Positions 15,953 to 24,888 of a DNA stretch of 46,043 bases are shown here, one piece after another. This DNA is from an uncultured Ruminococcus sp. (GTDB taxonomy: Bacteria; Bacillota; Clostridia; Oscillospirales; Acutalibacteraceae). The DNA is taken from contig UQQD01000014.1 in the NCBI GenBank assembly GCA_900543095.1, positions 1-46,043 on the forward strand, read 5' to 3'. Every line of letters starts with the position of its first letter. The stretch's first letter is position 1. Below the pieces are notes generated by a model, which worked only from the letters and a program-made list of their open reading frames with translations, did no database searches and was not told where the DNA came from. Position numbers and translations under genes: made by a program.

Positions 15953-17623
15953 TCAGTCTTCTTCAGTCCGACTTGTTTCACTTATGTCAGAGGACTGTGA
16001 GGATTCGGGTTTTGAGGATTCCGACTGCGATTCTGACGAGGACGGAGTTTCACTTGAACTGCTCGATTCGCTTGATTCACTTGAACTTGAACTGCTTTCC
16101 CGTTCTGACGACGAGCTTGACGATTCGTTGTCATTATCTCTCTTTTTGTTGTTTTCGGTCAAACTGTCAATACTGCCGACATTGTCTTTTGTATCGCTGT
16201 CTGCGTCAATAAACACAACTCCGTAATCCTTGTCATATGAAGAAGAGGGAAGCTCCTCACGGCTGACCTCTTTGCCGTCCTTAATATACACACGCCAAGC
16301 ATAAGCCTTGTAGCTTGAACCACCTTGGCTTCCAAGCTCGTTATGCGTTTTTATCACATCATAAGAATCCGATTTGTAGCCCCATATGGAAACATAAAGC
16401 GTTGTGTCAACAACCTTGCACTCCATAAACATCTGATATTTGGTGGGGTTTGAAAGCTTTAGGTCAAGTCTTGGATAATCAATAGTTGCGTCAAGACCTG
16501 TAGGAACATATGATGAAGCCCACTTGTGACAATAGCGTTCTTCAATATCCATATTTGCTCTCACTGCGGCATTATAAATAGTTGAACTTGCTTGACATAT
16601 TCCGCCGCCGATACCGTCAATCAATTTGCCGTCGGATATTACATGAGCAGCCTTATAGCCGTTTGACTCAAGATTTGAGTCGCCTGTACATTCATTGAAC
16701 GACCACGTTGCACCCGGCTCAATTATTGAACCGCTGCAGGCGTTGAGAGCAGTTTTCATATTGCTTGTACCGTTTGCGGTATTTGTTGAATATGTTTCAT
16801 AAGACGCAAGCTTTATTACGTTTTTCTTGATGTCGGCTGCGGTTATTTCTGCGTCAACCGTCTGAACATCCGCCACAATCCTGTATGTACTTTCACTGCC
16901 GTTAAGTGCCTCACCAAGCTTTTTTGCAAGAGTATCGGCATTAACCTTTACGCCTTGCTTTGCTTCTGTATATTCAAAGCGATTTTCCTCAAACGGATGA
17001 AATTTGGAAACATATGCGTTCGTAGCCTTGACATAACACTCGTCGGCAAATTGATTTGACCTCCTTGCTATCGAATCCTTGTCAACCGATGCCGTAATCT
17101 CATAATTTTTATGTCCCGTTGACGGATCGACATTTGAGCCGTTGCCGCTCAGTTGATCGGTCTTTGCTTTTTCAAGCACCTCGTCTATGTCAAAGGTATA
17201 AACAAAATCGCTCTGAGACAATATTTTGTTGGTTCCGTTTACATCGACGTTTATTTCAACAGGTTTTATAAAACTTTTTTCGTTCAGCGTAAGCAACAGC
17301 TTTGACTGCGTCATATTTTTGCCGTCAAGAGAAATTCCCGAAACGTAAACATTGCTTGCAAATTTAAAGTCGTCCGCTTCCGCCTGTTTGCCAAATCCGT
17401 TATCAAAAACCCCATTATTGTAAAGGCAAATACCTGTTATGCCGCCTGCAATTACAACCGCAGCCGCAACCGATGAAATAATAAGTATGAGTTTCTTTTT
17501 GCTTTTACCTTTTTTTGAATAACGGCTTTTGTGATCGGAACCCTGTTTTTGTTCGCTTTTACTTGAAATATCTACCATATCATCATCTAAAATAATGTAT
17601 TCATTATAGTCATTGTCGTTCAC
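15953..17623 (-). CDS. VanW-domain membrane-anchored envelope protein
   Basis: Product of 556 residues from a GTG at 17623, chosen because GAGGTG is 6 bases upstream (another in-frame GTG at 17632 lies inside that site). The N-terminus is cytoplasmic and charged with a Lys/Ser-rich run, then one membrane helix (~45-70, LILIISSVAAAVVIAGGI). Outside are a putative peptidoglycan-binding domain (SGISLDGKNMTQ and following) and a VanW domain (~270-420) with GATWSFNECTG and GGGICQASSTIYNAA. The last ~70 residues are almost all Ser, Glu and Asp, typical of a wall-spanning or disordered tail. VanW domains occur in vancomycin clusters but are common in Clostridia without resistance; no vanA/H/X genes are near, so a resistance role is not supported. 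Biochemical role unknown. Confidence 0.85.
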   Translation of the reverse strand: MNDNDYNEYIILDDDMVDISSKSEQKQGSDHKSRYSKKGKSKKKLILIISSVAAAVVIAGGITGICLYNNGVFDNGFGKQAEADDFKFASNVYVSGISLDGKNMTQSKLLLTLNEKSFIKPVEINVDVNGTNKILSQSDFVYTFDIDEVLEKAKTDQLSGNGSNVDPSTGHKNYEITASVDKDSIARRSNQFADECYVKATNAYVSKFHPFEENRFEYTEAKQGVKVNADTLAKKLGEALNGSESTYRIVADVQTVDAEITAADIKKNVIKLASYETYSTNTANGTSNMKTALNACSGSIIEPGATWSFNECTGDSNLESNGYKAAHVISDGKLIDGIGGGICQASSTIYNAAVRANMDIEERYCHKWASSYVPTGLDATIDYPRLDLKLSNPTKYQMFMECKVVDTTLYVSIWGYKSDSYDVIKTHNELGSQGGSSYKAYAWRVYIKDGKEVSREELPSSSYDKDYGVVFIDADSDTKDNVGSIDSLTENNKKRDNDNESSSSSSERESSSSSSESSESSSSSETPSSSESQSESSKPESSQSSDISETSRTEED

Positions 17624-17682
17624 AAAATCCACCTCTCATTCTATAATCGTCAAAAATGAGTAAAACTATATACCAATCCGAT

Positions 17683-17782
17683 ATTAAAATCTGAGCAACG
17701 CTTTGCTCACAAGAAGCATAGCTTGCGACAGATCACACCCCTGCACCTAAGATATGGGGAACATCTGCACTTAGGTTATATA
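17683..17782 (+). repeat. Dispersed hairpin repeat, copy D (family 1)
   Basis: Begins ATTAAAATCTGAGCAACGCT, contains AGCAACGCTTTGCT, and a stem CCCC...GGGG around the family loop CACCTAAGAT; it ends with the tail GGGAACATCTGCACTTAGGTTATA. It faces copy E in inverted orientation across a 170-base AT-rich spacer (17783-17953) that holds the ugtP-like promoter and no gene. Confidence 0.7.
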
Positions 17783-17922
17783 TAATTCTACTATAAATAT
17801 AAAAAAAAATAAAGTGCAAAATTGAAAAAAAAATTATTTTTGGTAAAAATATATTATATTTCTCTTTAAATCTTAATCTATATATATTAAATTAAAGTTA
17901 TGCAACAATAATAATTTGCCCA

Positions 17923-17951
17923 TTGAAAAATTAATTAAAAATTAGTATAAT
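17923..17951 (+). promoter_or_regulatory. Promoter of the glucosyltransferase gene
   Basis: TTGAAA at 17923-17928 and a perfect TATAAT at 17946-17951 with a 17-base spacer. Transcription would begin near 17958, so copy E of the repeat would form almost the whole ~175-base 5' leader. A second TATAAT at 17955-17960 is part of the repeat tail itself. Confidence 0.7.
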
Positions 17952-17953
17952 GT

Positions 17954-18095
17954 ATATAATCTAAGTGTAATGTCCCCCGCCTCTCAGGCGTCGGAAAATA
18001 CTTCGGAATTTCAGTGAGAACTGTAGTCTGACGATGAAATCCCACGGAGCTAACGCTCCTTGCAGACAAGGCAGAACGTTGCTTTGATTTAAATA
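17954..18095 (-). repeat. Dispersed hairpin repeat, copy E (family 1)
   Basis: On the minus strand it reads ATTTAAATCAAAGCAACGTT, then GGAGC-GTTA-GCTCC, a degenerate middle module ending CTCACTGAAATTCCGAAG, a stem CGCC-TGAGA-GGCG, and the tail GGGGACATTACACTTAGATTATATA. It shares all three modules with copy A and lies inverted relative to copy D. Confidence 0.75.
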
Positions 18096-18132
18096 ATATA
18101 TACAAAAATTGAAAGGTAATTTGAATTTCACT

Positions 18133-19272
18133 ATGAATATATTAATTTTTACAGCTTCTACGGGCGGCGGTCACAAACGTGCCGCAGCCGCCATAGCGGA
18201 AAAAATAAAGCAGTTAAGCCCCGAAACCACCGTAAACGTTGTTGACGCTCTCAAGAGCATCGGAAAAGCCTACAACAAAACTGTTTGCAGCGGTTATCAT
18301 TTTATGGCTACCAAAACTCCCAAGTTTTACGGAAAATGCTACAAGATTACTGACAGAAAAACCCTTATGTTTAAAGGCGTTATGAAGTCAAACACGATGA
18401 TGTCGAACAAGCTCCTTAAAATAATTGACAAATACTCCCCGGACGTTATCATAATCTGTCACCCGTTTGTCACAACTATGATTTCAAAGCTGAGGGCTCA
18501 GGGCAAAACTAACGTAAAAGCAATCAGCCTTTTGACAGACTATGATTCACACCGCACATATTTTGTTCCGAACATTGATGCCTATGTTGTTGCAGAACCG
18601 AATATGGCAAAAAAGCTTCAGGAGGATTACGGAATAGCCAAAGAAAAAATATATCCGTACGGTATTCCGATATTTGACAGATTTTATAATCCGGAAGTTA
18701 CAAAAGAAGAGATTTTCAAACGTGAGCGGCTGAATCCGGAGCTTCCGACCGTTCTGCTTATGGCAGGTTCGTTCGGAGTAACGGGTGTTCTCAAATTTTA
18801 TGAACAGCTTGCAAGGGTAAAATACAAGGCTCAATTTATTGTTATAACAGGTCACAATCCAAAGCTTTATGAGCATTTGCTCAAGCTGGAGGAAAAACTC
18901 GATTCATTTAACAAAACAAAACTGCTTTACTTTGTTGACAATGTTGAGGACTATATGCACATATCAGACCTCATTGTTACAAAACCGGGCGGACTCACCG
19001 TTACCGAAAGCCTTGCGTGTAATCTTCCGCTTGCAATTTACAGTGCTTTTCCCGGTCAAGAGCTTGACAACGCCGAATTTTTGGTTTCACAAAACGCCGC
19101 TATTTTACTTGAAAAGGATCGTGGCGCAGACCAAATAACCGAGCTTTTGCGTTCGCCGGAAAAGCTTAATGAAATGAAAGAAAACTGCAAAAGACTTTCT
19201 ATCCCCGATTCCGCAGAGAACATTTTTAAGCTTGCACAAAAGCTCTGCCGCGAAAGCAACACGGAAAAATAA
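18133..19272 (+). CDS. Diacylglycerol glucosyltransferase (MGDG synthase/UgtP family)
   Basis: GT28-type glycosyltransferase of 379 residues that adds sugar from a UDP donor to diacylglycerol at the inner membrane face, giving membrane glycolipids and, in many Gram-positives, the lipoteichoic acid anchor. Family marks are the N-terminal acceptor-lipid loop ILIFTASTGGGHKRAA, the long N-terminal domain with IICHPFVTTM, and the C-terminal donor-sugar motif TKPGGLTVTESLACNLPLA. The ATG at 18133 gives the normal N-terminus but lies 15 bases after AAAGGT; a TTG at 18121 is closer to that site and would add four residues, so the start is uncertain. Single-gene transcript from its own promoter, with a repeat-derived leader. 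Confidence 0.85.
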   Translation: MNILIFTASTGGGHKRAAAAIAEKIKQLSPETTVNVVDALKSIGKAYNKTVCSGYHFMATKTPKFYGKCYKITDRKTLMFKGVMKSNTMMSNKLLKIIDKYSPDVIIICHPFVTTMISKLRAQGKTNVKAISLLTDYDSHRTYFVPNIDAYVVAEPNMAKKLQEDYGIAKEKIYPYGIPIFDRFYNPEVTKEEIFKRERLNPELPTVLLMAGSFGVTGVLKFYEQLARVKYKAQFIVITGHNPKLYEHLLKLEEKLDSFNKTKLLYFVDNVEDYMHISDLIVTKPGGLTVTESLACNLPLAIYSAFPGQELDNAEFLVSQNAAILLEKDRGADQITELLRSPEKLNEMKENCKRLSIPDSAENIFKLAQKLCRESNTEK

Positions 19273-19283
19273 AACAGCTTACA

Positions 19284-19322
19284 AAAGCTCCGCTGAAATG
19301 TTTATCGGCGGAGCTTTGTTTA
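19284..19322. terminator. Bidirectional terminator between ugtP-like gene and spoIIE
   Basis: Perfect stem AAAGCTCCGC / GCGGAGCTTT with a 14-base loop. The genes converge on it; the spoIIE stop overlaps its right side, and the minus strand is followed by a T-rich stretch. Confidence 0.8.
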
Positions 19323-21644
19323 TCCGTTATCGGTAAGGCGAACCGCAACAGCGGTTATATCGTCCTCACGTTCGGAGTTTCTGCGCTTTATAGCCTCGTT
19401 TACAACAGCTTGCGCCAAATCCTGGGTACTGCCCTCGTTCCATGATTTTATCAGCCTTTCGAGCCATTTGTCGTCGCCTGCTGTTACGCCGTCTGACACC
19501 ATAACCACCATATCTCCTGCTGAAAGATTAATTGTATCGGATGAAAATTTAATACCGCTCAGTATTCCTGCCGGCAGTGAAGGCATTTCTCTTGTTATCA
19601 CTCTGCCGCTTTTTTTTATATAAGTCAGCGGTGCTCCCGCCTTTTTAAGCGTGAGCTTGCCTGTAAACAGGTCGATTCCCGCAACGTCTATCGTGGAAAG
19701 TGATTCGTCCTCGCTTTTTATCATAAGAGCCGAATTCACAATTTGCAGAGAGCTGTCGGGCGAAAGCCCGGAACGAAGCAATCTGCCCATTACCGAAGCC
19801 GCCATATTTCCGTCAACTGCGGCGCGTCCGCCCGTGCCCATTCCGTCGCAAACGATTGCATAGGTGCTTCCGAAGCCGTCGTTAAAATAATCAATACAAT
19901 CGCCGCAAAGCCTGCCGTTGTTCGCAATATGCTGATCCGAGCCTATCTCAACGTCATAGACGGGCATTTCACACATTGCAAGCCGTGTTCTGTTTCCGAC
20001 AGTTGTAACCGTCGGCAGGTCAAATCTCCTACCGCAGCATTTTGAAACCTCACGCATTACAACACCCTTTGATAGCTTGACGTCCGATTTTGCCGTCAAT
20101 TCAACACTTAAACGTTCATTGTCAGATACAAGACAAACACATTCGATTACTTTTATTCCAAGCTCGTCGAGAGACGCTTTTATCATATCGGCACGCTCGT
20201 TGTCACAACGCATTGAATTTTTAAATTCCGCCGAAAGATCGCTGAGAATATCGCTTACTCCCGAAAACTGACCTGCAACAACACCTCTTAGGTCGGCGAC
20301 CCTGCGCTGAGCCTCAAGCGACGATAAATATTCACGGTAATTTTTATTCATACTGTCTGCTATTTCGCCTTTTTTGCAACAGTTCTTGACAAACAGCCTT
20401 GCAACGTCATTTTCGCTGAGTTTTCCCTGCTCGGATAATGCGTCCTCAAGCCTGAAAAAATCGTCCTTTGTTATGCCCTTTTCGTGTTCAAAGCAATACA
20501 TTCTCAGCCCGCAGCCCGAACAAACGTCTTTGGCAACATTTTCGCAAACCCACTCAAAGGTCGGCGAATACAGGTCCTTGAGCCTGTCGGACACACGGTC
20601 AACATCGTTTCGTACATTTGAGATCGCTTTTGACACAAAGTCAAGACGCATAACAATATTTTTTCGGAATGCTTCACCAAGCGAAGAATTCTTTTCGTTT
20701 GTAAACACTGGTGAGATTACATTACCGACCTCTTTCGGCAGAATCATAAACACAACCGAGCCGATAAGACTTTCTATTAATACTGAGGCAAGCGAATTGT
20801 TGCCGCCAAACGCAAGACTCATAACAGAATTGGCAATTACAAATGAAATTGCACAACCGAGCTTGCCCGTCGGCGCAAACAGTCCGGCCATAAGCCCGCC
20901 AAATGCGAACCCTCCGCATACAAAGCCCTGTTCTCTGCTTGCAATGCTGAATACCGCACCCGTTGAAACACCGCTGACCGCTCCGCCGTTTACTCCGCCG
21001 TATCGAGCGCACAAAAGCACGACGATAACTGCGATTATCCTGCCGAGAGATATGTTTTCATAGGATATGCTTCCAAACGCAAGTATCAGAACACAGCCTG
21101 TCATAACAAGACTTGCGCTTTCCTGCTGGGTATAGGCTGTAAGGCTGCGCTTTTCCTGCGAAAGCCTTACTGTCACACCGATAAAATATGCTGCAACGCC
21201 TGCAAGCACAGCCTCTATCACACAATCGGCAAAGCTTGACAGCGTGCTTGCGCTGCCGAACAAAAGAGCTGCACCTGTTGCAAGTATAGGCACAAACGCC
21301 GTCAACGGTGAAAACAGTCTGCTGTTGTTTATTCGCTCAATATTGCCGAAAAGCCAGCGTATTCCGCCGATAGCCACAAGCACGGCAAGGTATCTGAAGC
21401 TGTCCTGAGGGCTTAACATAATATATCCGAGTCCTGCACCGAAAAGCGAAGGCAAAAGATATTTTTGGGGAACGGCCGCCGCAAACGACGCTCCGAACGG
21501 CGCAAGAGTTCCCAAAACAGCACCTCTTGAAACAATTATTCCGCATAAAAAATATGCTCCGTAAATTGCCCCGCTTCTTGCAAGCTCAGTCTGACCCGAA
21601 CGGTTAGACCTGCGTTTTCTTTTTACCTGTTTTACGCTTTCCAT
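19320..21644 (-). CDS. spoIIE: Stage II sporulation protein E
   Basis: Membrane-bound PP2C-type serine phosphatase, 774 residues, that dephosphorylates SpoIIAA to activate SigF in the forespore and also acts at the polar septum. The N-terminal ~300 residues contain about ten membrane helices after a short basic tail (KRKRRSNRS). A central cytoplasmic region includes a Cys cluster (CSGCGLRMYC) usual in clostridial homologues. The C-terminal phosphatase domain (~from residue 580) has the metal-binding motifs VCDGMGTG and VSDGV. AAAGGAC precedes the ATG. It is a single-gene unit, divergent from yqgF. Confidence 0.95.
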   Translation of the reverse strand: MESVKQVKRKRRSNRSGQTELARSGAIYGAYFLCGIIVSRGAVLGTLAPFGASFAAAVPQKYLLPSLFGAGLGYIMLSPQDSFRYLAVLVAIGGIRWLFGNIERINNSRLFSPLTAFVPILATGAALLFGSASTLSSFADCVIEAVLAGVAAYFIGVTVRLSQEKRSLTAYTQQESASLVMTGCVLILAFGSISYENISLGRIIAVIVVLLCARYGGVNGGAVSGVSTGAVFSIASREQGFVCGGFAFGGLMAGLFAPTGKLGCAISFVIANSVMSLAFGGNNSLASVLIESLIGSVVFMILPKEVGNVISPVFTNEKNSSLGEAFRKNIVMRLDFVSKAISNVRNDVDRVSDRLKDLYSPTFEWVCENVAKDVCSGCGLRMYCFEHEKGITKDDFFRLEDALSEQGKLSENDVARLFVKNCCKKGEIADSMNKNYREYLSSLEAQRRVADLRGVVAGQFSGVSDILSDLSAEFKNSMRCDNERADMIKASLDELGIKVIECVCLVSDNERLSVELTAKSDVKLSKGVVMREVSKCCGRRFDLPTVTTVGNRTRLAMCEMPVYDVEIGSDQHIANNGRLCGDCIDYFNDGFGSTYAIVCDGMGTGGRAAVDGNMAASVMGRLLRSGLSPDSSLQIVNSALMIKSEDESLSTIDVAGIDLFTGKLTLKKAGAPLTYIKKSGRVITREMPSLPAGILSGIKFSSDTINLSAGDMVVMVSDGVTAGDDKWLERLIKSWNEGSTQDLAQAVVNEAIKRRNSEREDDITAVAVRLTDNG

Positions 21645-21684
21645 AATTTCAACGTCCTTTAGATTTGTTAATTAGTGTATCTAT

Positions 21685-21718
21685 ATTATAGGAGTTGATA
21701 CACAATCGTTTTGTCGTT
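21685..21718 (-). promoter_or_regulatory. spoIIE promoter with a candidate Spo0A box
   Basis: On the minus strand TATAAT lies at 21685-21690, about 40 bases before the spoIIE start. No good -35 exists; in its place the plus strand reads TTTGTCGTT at 21710-21718, seven of nine matches to the Spo0A box TTTGTCRAA. Spo0A-activated spoIIE promoters in Bacillus are built this way; use here is an inference. Confidence 0.45.
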
Positions 21719-21797
21719 ATGTGGATAAGTGTTTTTATAAGGTTTTGTAGAATATCGGGCAAAGCGGAGAATTTGCTGAAAACAAAAAATAATTATA

Positions 21798-21826
21798 TTG
21801 TATAAACAGTTGTTTTGAATTATAAT
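21798..21826 (+). promoter_or_regulatory. yqgF promoter
   Basis: Perfect TATAAT at 21821-21826 with a weak -35 TTGTAT at 21798-21803, spacing 17, 30 bases before the yqgF start. Confidence 0.5.
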
Positions 21827-21855
21827 GTAATTATAAAACTGAAAGGACTTTTTAT

Positions 21856-22287
21856 ATGATAATAATGTCGGTTGATTTGGGTAAAGCAAGAACAGGAGTC
21901 GCAGTCTGCGACAAAACCGAATTTCTTGCGTCACCCTATACGGTGATTTTTGAAAAATCGCCGAGCAGGCTGATAAAAAAAGCGGCGGAGTGTGCAAAAG
22001 AAACACAGGCAGAGCTTATTGTTGTCGGATTACCGAAAAATATGAACGGAAGTGAAGGCGAAAGCGCACAAAACGCAAGGGCTTTTTCCGAAAAGCTCAG
22101 CGCATTGACCGGGATTGAAACCGTTATGCAGGACGAAAGAGGAACAACAATCTCGGCACATAATTTTCTCAGTGAAACGAATACCTACGGAAAAAAACGC
22201 AAAAACGTAGTAGATGCGGTTGCCGCAACTATTATTTTGCAGGATTTTTTGGACGCAAGAAAACAGAAAAACGGGCTGTCGAAATAA
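21856..22287 (+). CDS. yqgF: Holliday junction resolvase-like nuclease YqgF/RuvX
   Basis: RNase H-fold nuclease of 143 residues; family members process the 5' end of pre-16S rRNA and were first described as putative Holliday junction resolvases. The acidic active-site pattern is present: first Asp in MSVDLGKARTGVAV, Glu/Gly in VGLPKNMNGSEG, the ERGTT motif (here DERGTTISAHNFL) and the C-terminal VDAVAATIILQDFL. GAAAGG lies upstream of the ATG. The last codons and the stop lie inside the terminator shared with glgA. In many Clostridia yqgF is next to alaS or mltG; here it stands alone. Confidence 0.9.
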   Translation: MIIMSVDLGKARTGVAVCDKTEFLASPYTVIFEKSPSRLIKKAAECAKETQAELIVVGLPKNMNGSEGESAQNARAFSEKLSALTGIETVMQDERGTTISAHNFLSETNTYGKKRKNVVDAVAATIILQDFLDARKQKNGLSK

Positions 22288-22307
22288 ATCGGCAGTCCGT
22301 TTTCTTT
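22267..22307. terminator. Bidirectional terminator between yqgF and glgA
   Basis: Stem ACGGGCTGTCG / CGGCAGTCCGT with two G-U pairs, flanked by AAAA and TTTTC on both sides. It overlaps the end of yqgF and serves the convergent glgA as well. Confidence 0.8.
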
Positions 22308-22335
22308 AGGAAGTAAAAATGAAAAAATTACAAAT

Positions 22336-23763
22336 TTATGACCAGTTGAGCGTATCGTTATATACATTGATATAATCCTGAGCAGAACGCTCCCAGCTGT
22401 TGTCGCTCATCATAGCTCGCCACATAAGCTGATGCCAGCCTGCGTCGTCCTGAATACCCCGGAGCGCACGTCTTACCGCATTCTGCATATCTGCGGTGTA
22501 GTAGTTTCTGAACGTAAAGCCGTTGCCGTAATTGTCGGCACTGTCAAATACAGAGTCCTTAAGTCCGCCTACCTCACGCACAACGGGGATAGTACCGTAG
22601 CGAAGCGCAATCATCTGGGAAAGTCCGCAAGGCTCCTGCTTTGACGGCATCAGGAAAATATCTGCGCCCGAATATATCTTGCGTGCAAGCTCAGGAACAA
22701 AGCCATGGCAGAAGCAAAGTCTTCCGGGATATTTTGCCTGCATATAATTAAAGTAGTCTTCGTATTCTTTGTCGCCCGAACCAAGGATAACAAACTGCAT
22801 ATTCTCGGTGTTCATCAGTTCTTCAAGTCCCATTCTTACAAGGTCAAGTCCCTTGTGTGCAACAAGTCTTGTTATCATTGCAACCATAGGAACATCCCAG
22901 CGCTGTTCAAGGCATAGTCTTTCCTGCAAAGCGCGCTTACACTCGCCCTTGCCGCTCATATCGTCCTTTGAATAATTGCGGTAAAGCTGATAGTCGGTTT
23001 CGGGATTATAGCTTACGGTATCAATTCCGTTCTTGATTCCGCACAGCTTGTAGTGGCGAAGATTCAGTTCATCGTGCAGTCCGTAGCTGTACCACGGGTC
23101 CTTTATCTCTGCCGCATAACTCGGAGAAACGGTTGAAACACGGGTTGACGTTTCTATTGCGCCCTTCATCATATTGAGCTTGCCGTTCATCTCAAGAATG
23201 TTGGTTTCCGAAGCGGGAATTCCTACACACTCAGTATTTACCTCCCAGCCGTACTCGCCCTGATACTGTATATTGTGGATAGTAAACAGACTCTTTATGT
23301 TAAAATACCAAGGTCTGTGCGAATAGAACAGATAGTAGTAAACAGGCACAAGTGCCGTCTGCCAGTCGTTGCAGTGAATCATATCCGGGTGGAAGTCGAT
23401 ATACGGGAGCATTTCAAGAATGGCGCGGGAGAAAAATGCAAAACGTTCTGCATCATCATAGTGACCGTAGAGCGTGCTTCGCTTGAAATAGTATTCATTG
23501 TCAATAAAATAGTAGGTGCAGTCATTCCACCTTGCCCAGAAAAGTCCGCAATATTGGTGACGCCAAGCAACAGGAACCGTAAAATTGGTGATAAAATTCA
23601 TCTGATTTTTCAGATCCTGCGGTATAGTACCGTAAAGCGGCACTACAATTCGGCAATCCTGTCCCTTTCTGCACAATGTATGCGGCAAACTGCCTGCCAC
23701 ATCGGCAAGTCCGCCGCTTCCGCAAAACGGATTGGCTTCTGATGCACAATATAAAATTCTCAT
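22336..23763 (-). CDS. glgA: Glycogen synthase GlgA
   Basis: GT5 ADP-glucose:1,4-alpha-glucan glucosyltransferase, 475 residues, last gene of glgB-C-D-A. The GT-B fold is clear: an N-terminal domain starting ILYCASEANPF, and a C-terminal domain with HKGLDLVRMGL, HGFVPELARKIYSGAD and the retaining-transferase motif EPCGLSQMIALRYGTIPVVREVGGL, whose two Glu residues are kept. The N-terminal ADP-glucose loop KxGGL of the Escherichia coli enzyme reads GSGGL here, so the usual Lys is missing. GGAGGAAAAG precedes the ATG. Only 15 bases separate it from glgD. Confidence 0.93.
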   Translation of the reverse strand: MRILYCASEANPFCGSGGLADVAGSLPHTLCRKGQDCRIVVPLYGTIPQDLKNQMNFITNFTVPVAWRHQYCGLFWARWNDCTYYFIDNEYYFKRSTLYGHYDDAERFAFFSRAILEMLPYIDFHPDMIHCNDWQTALVPVYYYLFYSHRPWYFNIKSLFTIHNIQYQGEYGWEVNTECVGIPASETNILEMNGKLNMMKGAIETSTRVSTVSPSYAAEIKDPWYSYGLHDELNLRHYKLCGIKNGIDTVSYNPETDYQLYRNYSKDDMSGKGECKRALQERLCLEQRWDVPMVAMITRLVAHKGLDLVRMGLEELMNTENMQFVILGSGDKEYEDYFNYMQAKYPGRLCFCHGFVPELARKIYSGADIFLMPSKQEPCGLSQMIALRYGTIPVVREVGGLKDSVFDSADNYGNGFTFRNYYTADMQNAVRRALRGIQDDAGWHQLMWRAMMSDNSWERSAQDYINVYNDTLNWS

Positions 23764-23778
23764 AACTTTTCCTCCGAA

Positions 23779-24888
23779 TTAAACAACAGATTTTTTTGCA
23801 ATATACATAGGATATGACTCAAAACCCATAAGACTGCGTCCGTCTTTGATTTTAACATCCTTATCTATTATAACATAATTTAGATTGGTATTCTTCCCTA
23901 TTTTTGTGTCCTGCATTACAATACAGTTAGAAAGCTTTGCACCCTTTTCAACAGTTACGCCTTTTGAGATAACGCAGTTCTCCACTTCACCGTTAATAAC
24001 ACAGCCCTGCGCTATTATGGAATTTTTGACGTTGCTGGTCAAACCGTATCTTGACGGTGCGTCGTCCCTTACCTTAGTATATATCGGACGCTTCGGATTA
24101 AACAACTCGTCGCGAATTGAACGCTTCATAAGATCCATATTAAAGGCGAAATAATCGTTTATTGTACTGATTGCGGCACAATACCCTGTGTTTTCATAGG
24201 CATACACTTTAAATCTGCCTATGCAGTCCTGTAAAATACGCTTTGCGTCAAGCTGATTAAGACTGATTGCCTGTCTGACTTCATCAAGCAAAAGCGATTT
24301 GTTTATCAGAATTGAGCCGTAAACCTGATACACTTCATAATCAATATTTTCGGGCTTTACAAATATCTGGTTTACCTTGCCGTTCTTGTCAACGTCAATG
24401 GTTATCGGGCGTTCATAGCCGTTTGGCACGACTCCGTGTCTGTAGATAAGGGTTATGTCGGCATTCCTCTTTGAATGAAACTCAAACAACTGATTATAGT
24501 CAAAGTTGGTTACTACATTGCCGGGTGACAGCAATACATATTCTTCGCTGCTGTTTTCAAGATAAGCGTGCATATTGTAGATAGTTTCAATATAATTGTC
24601 AAAGGATCTGCCCCTGTACGGCGTAAGAATAGTCAGATTGCTCCTGCGCTTTGAAAGGTCATAGGCGCTTCCTGAGCCGATATGATCCATAAGCGACATA
24701 AAATTGCTTTTGGCGATAACGCCCACATTGTTTATGCCGGAATTTGACATATTGGAAAGGACAAAATCTATCAGCCTGTACTTTCCGCCGATAGGCACGC
24801 TTGCGGTTGTACGGGAAGCTGCAAGCTCCGGGATTTTGTCGTCAAGAGTGTCTGCAAATATAAAACCGAGCACATCGTTACTTCTCAT
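23779..24888 (-). CDS. glgD: Glucose-1-phosphate adenylyltransferase regulatory subunit GlgD
   Basis: Paralogue of GlgC, 369 residues, that pairs with it in Firmicutes. The start at 24888 (MRSNDVLGFIFAD) is chosen because GGAGG is 9 bases upstream; it overlaps the end of glgC by 11 bases. The nucleotide-binding loop GGxGxRL present in GlgC is absent at the N-terminus (GFIFADTLDDKIPELAASR), while PIGGKYRLIDFVLSNM is kept, the pattern of GlgD, which modulates rather than catalyses in studied clostridial enzymes. The C-terminal part is a left-handed beta helix with hexapeptide repeats (NCVISKGVTVEKGAKLSNC). Confidence 0.93.
   Translation of the reverse strand: MRSNDVLGFIFADTLDDKIPELAASRTTASVPIGGKYRLIDFVLSNMSNSGINNVGVIAKSNFMSLMDHIGSGSAYDLSKRRSNLTILTPYRGRSFDNYIETIYNMHAYLENSSEEYVLLSPGNVVTNFDYNQLFEFHSKRNADITLIYRHGVVPNGYERPITIDVDKNGKVNQIFVKPENIDYEVYQVYGSILINKSLLLDEVRQAISLNQLDAKRILQDCIGRFKVYAYENTGYCAAISTINDYFAFNMDLMKRSIRDELFNPKRPIYTKVRDDAPSRYGLTSNVKNSIIAQGCVINGEVENCVISKGVTVEKGAKLSNCIVMQDTKIGKNTNLNYVIIDKDVKIKDGRSLMGFESYPMYIAKKSVV

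Noticed and set aside
15953..17623. VanW domain as a sign of vancomycin resistance
   Set aside because: VanW proteins are common in susceptible Clostridia, and no vanH/A/X or two-component genes are near.
20374..21063. A 229-codon open frame on the plus strand
   Set aside because: Antisense to spoIIE, whose domains are intact; no start signals or family match.
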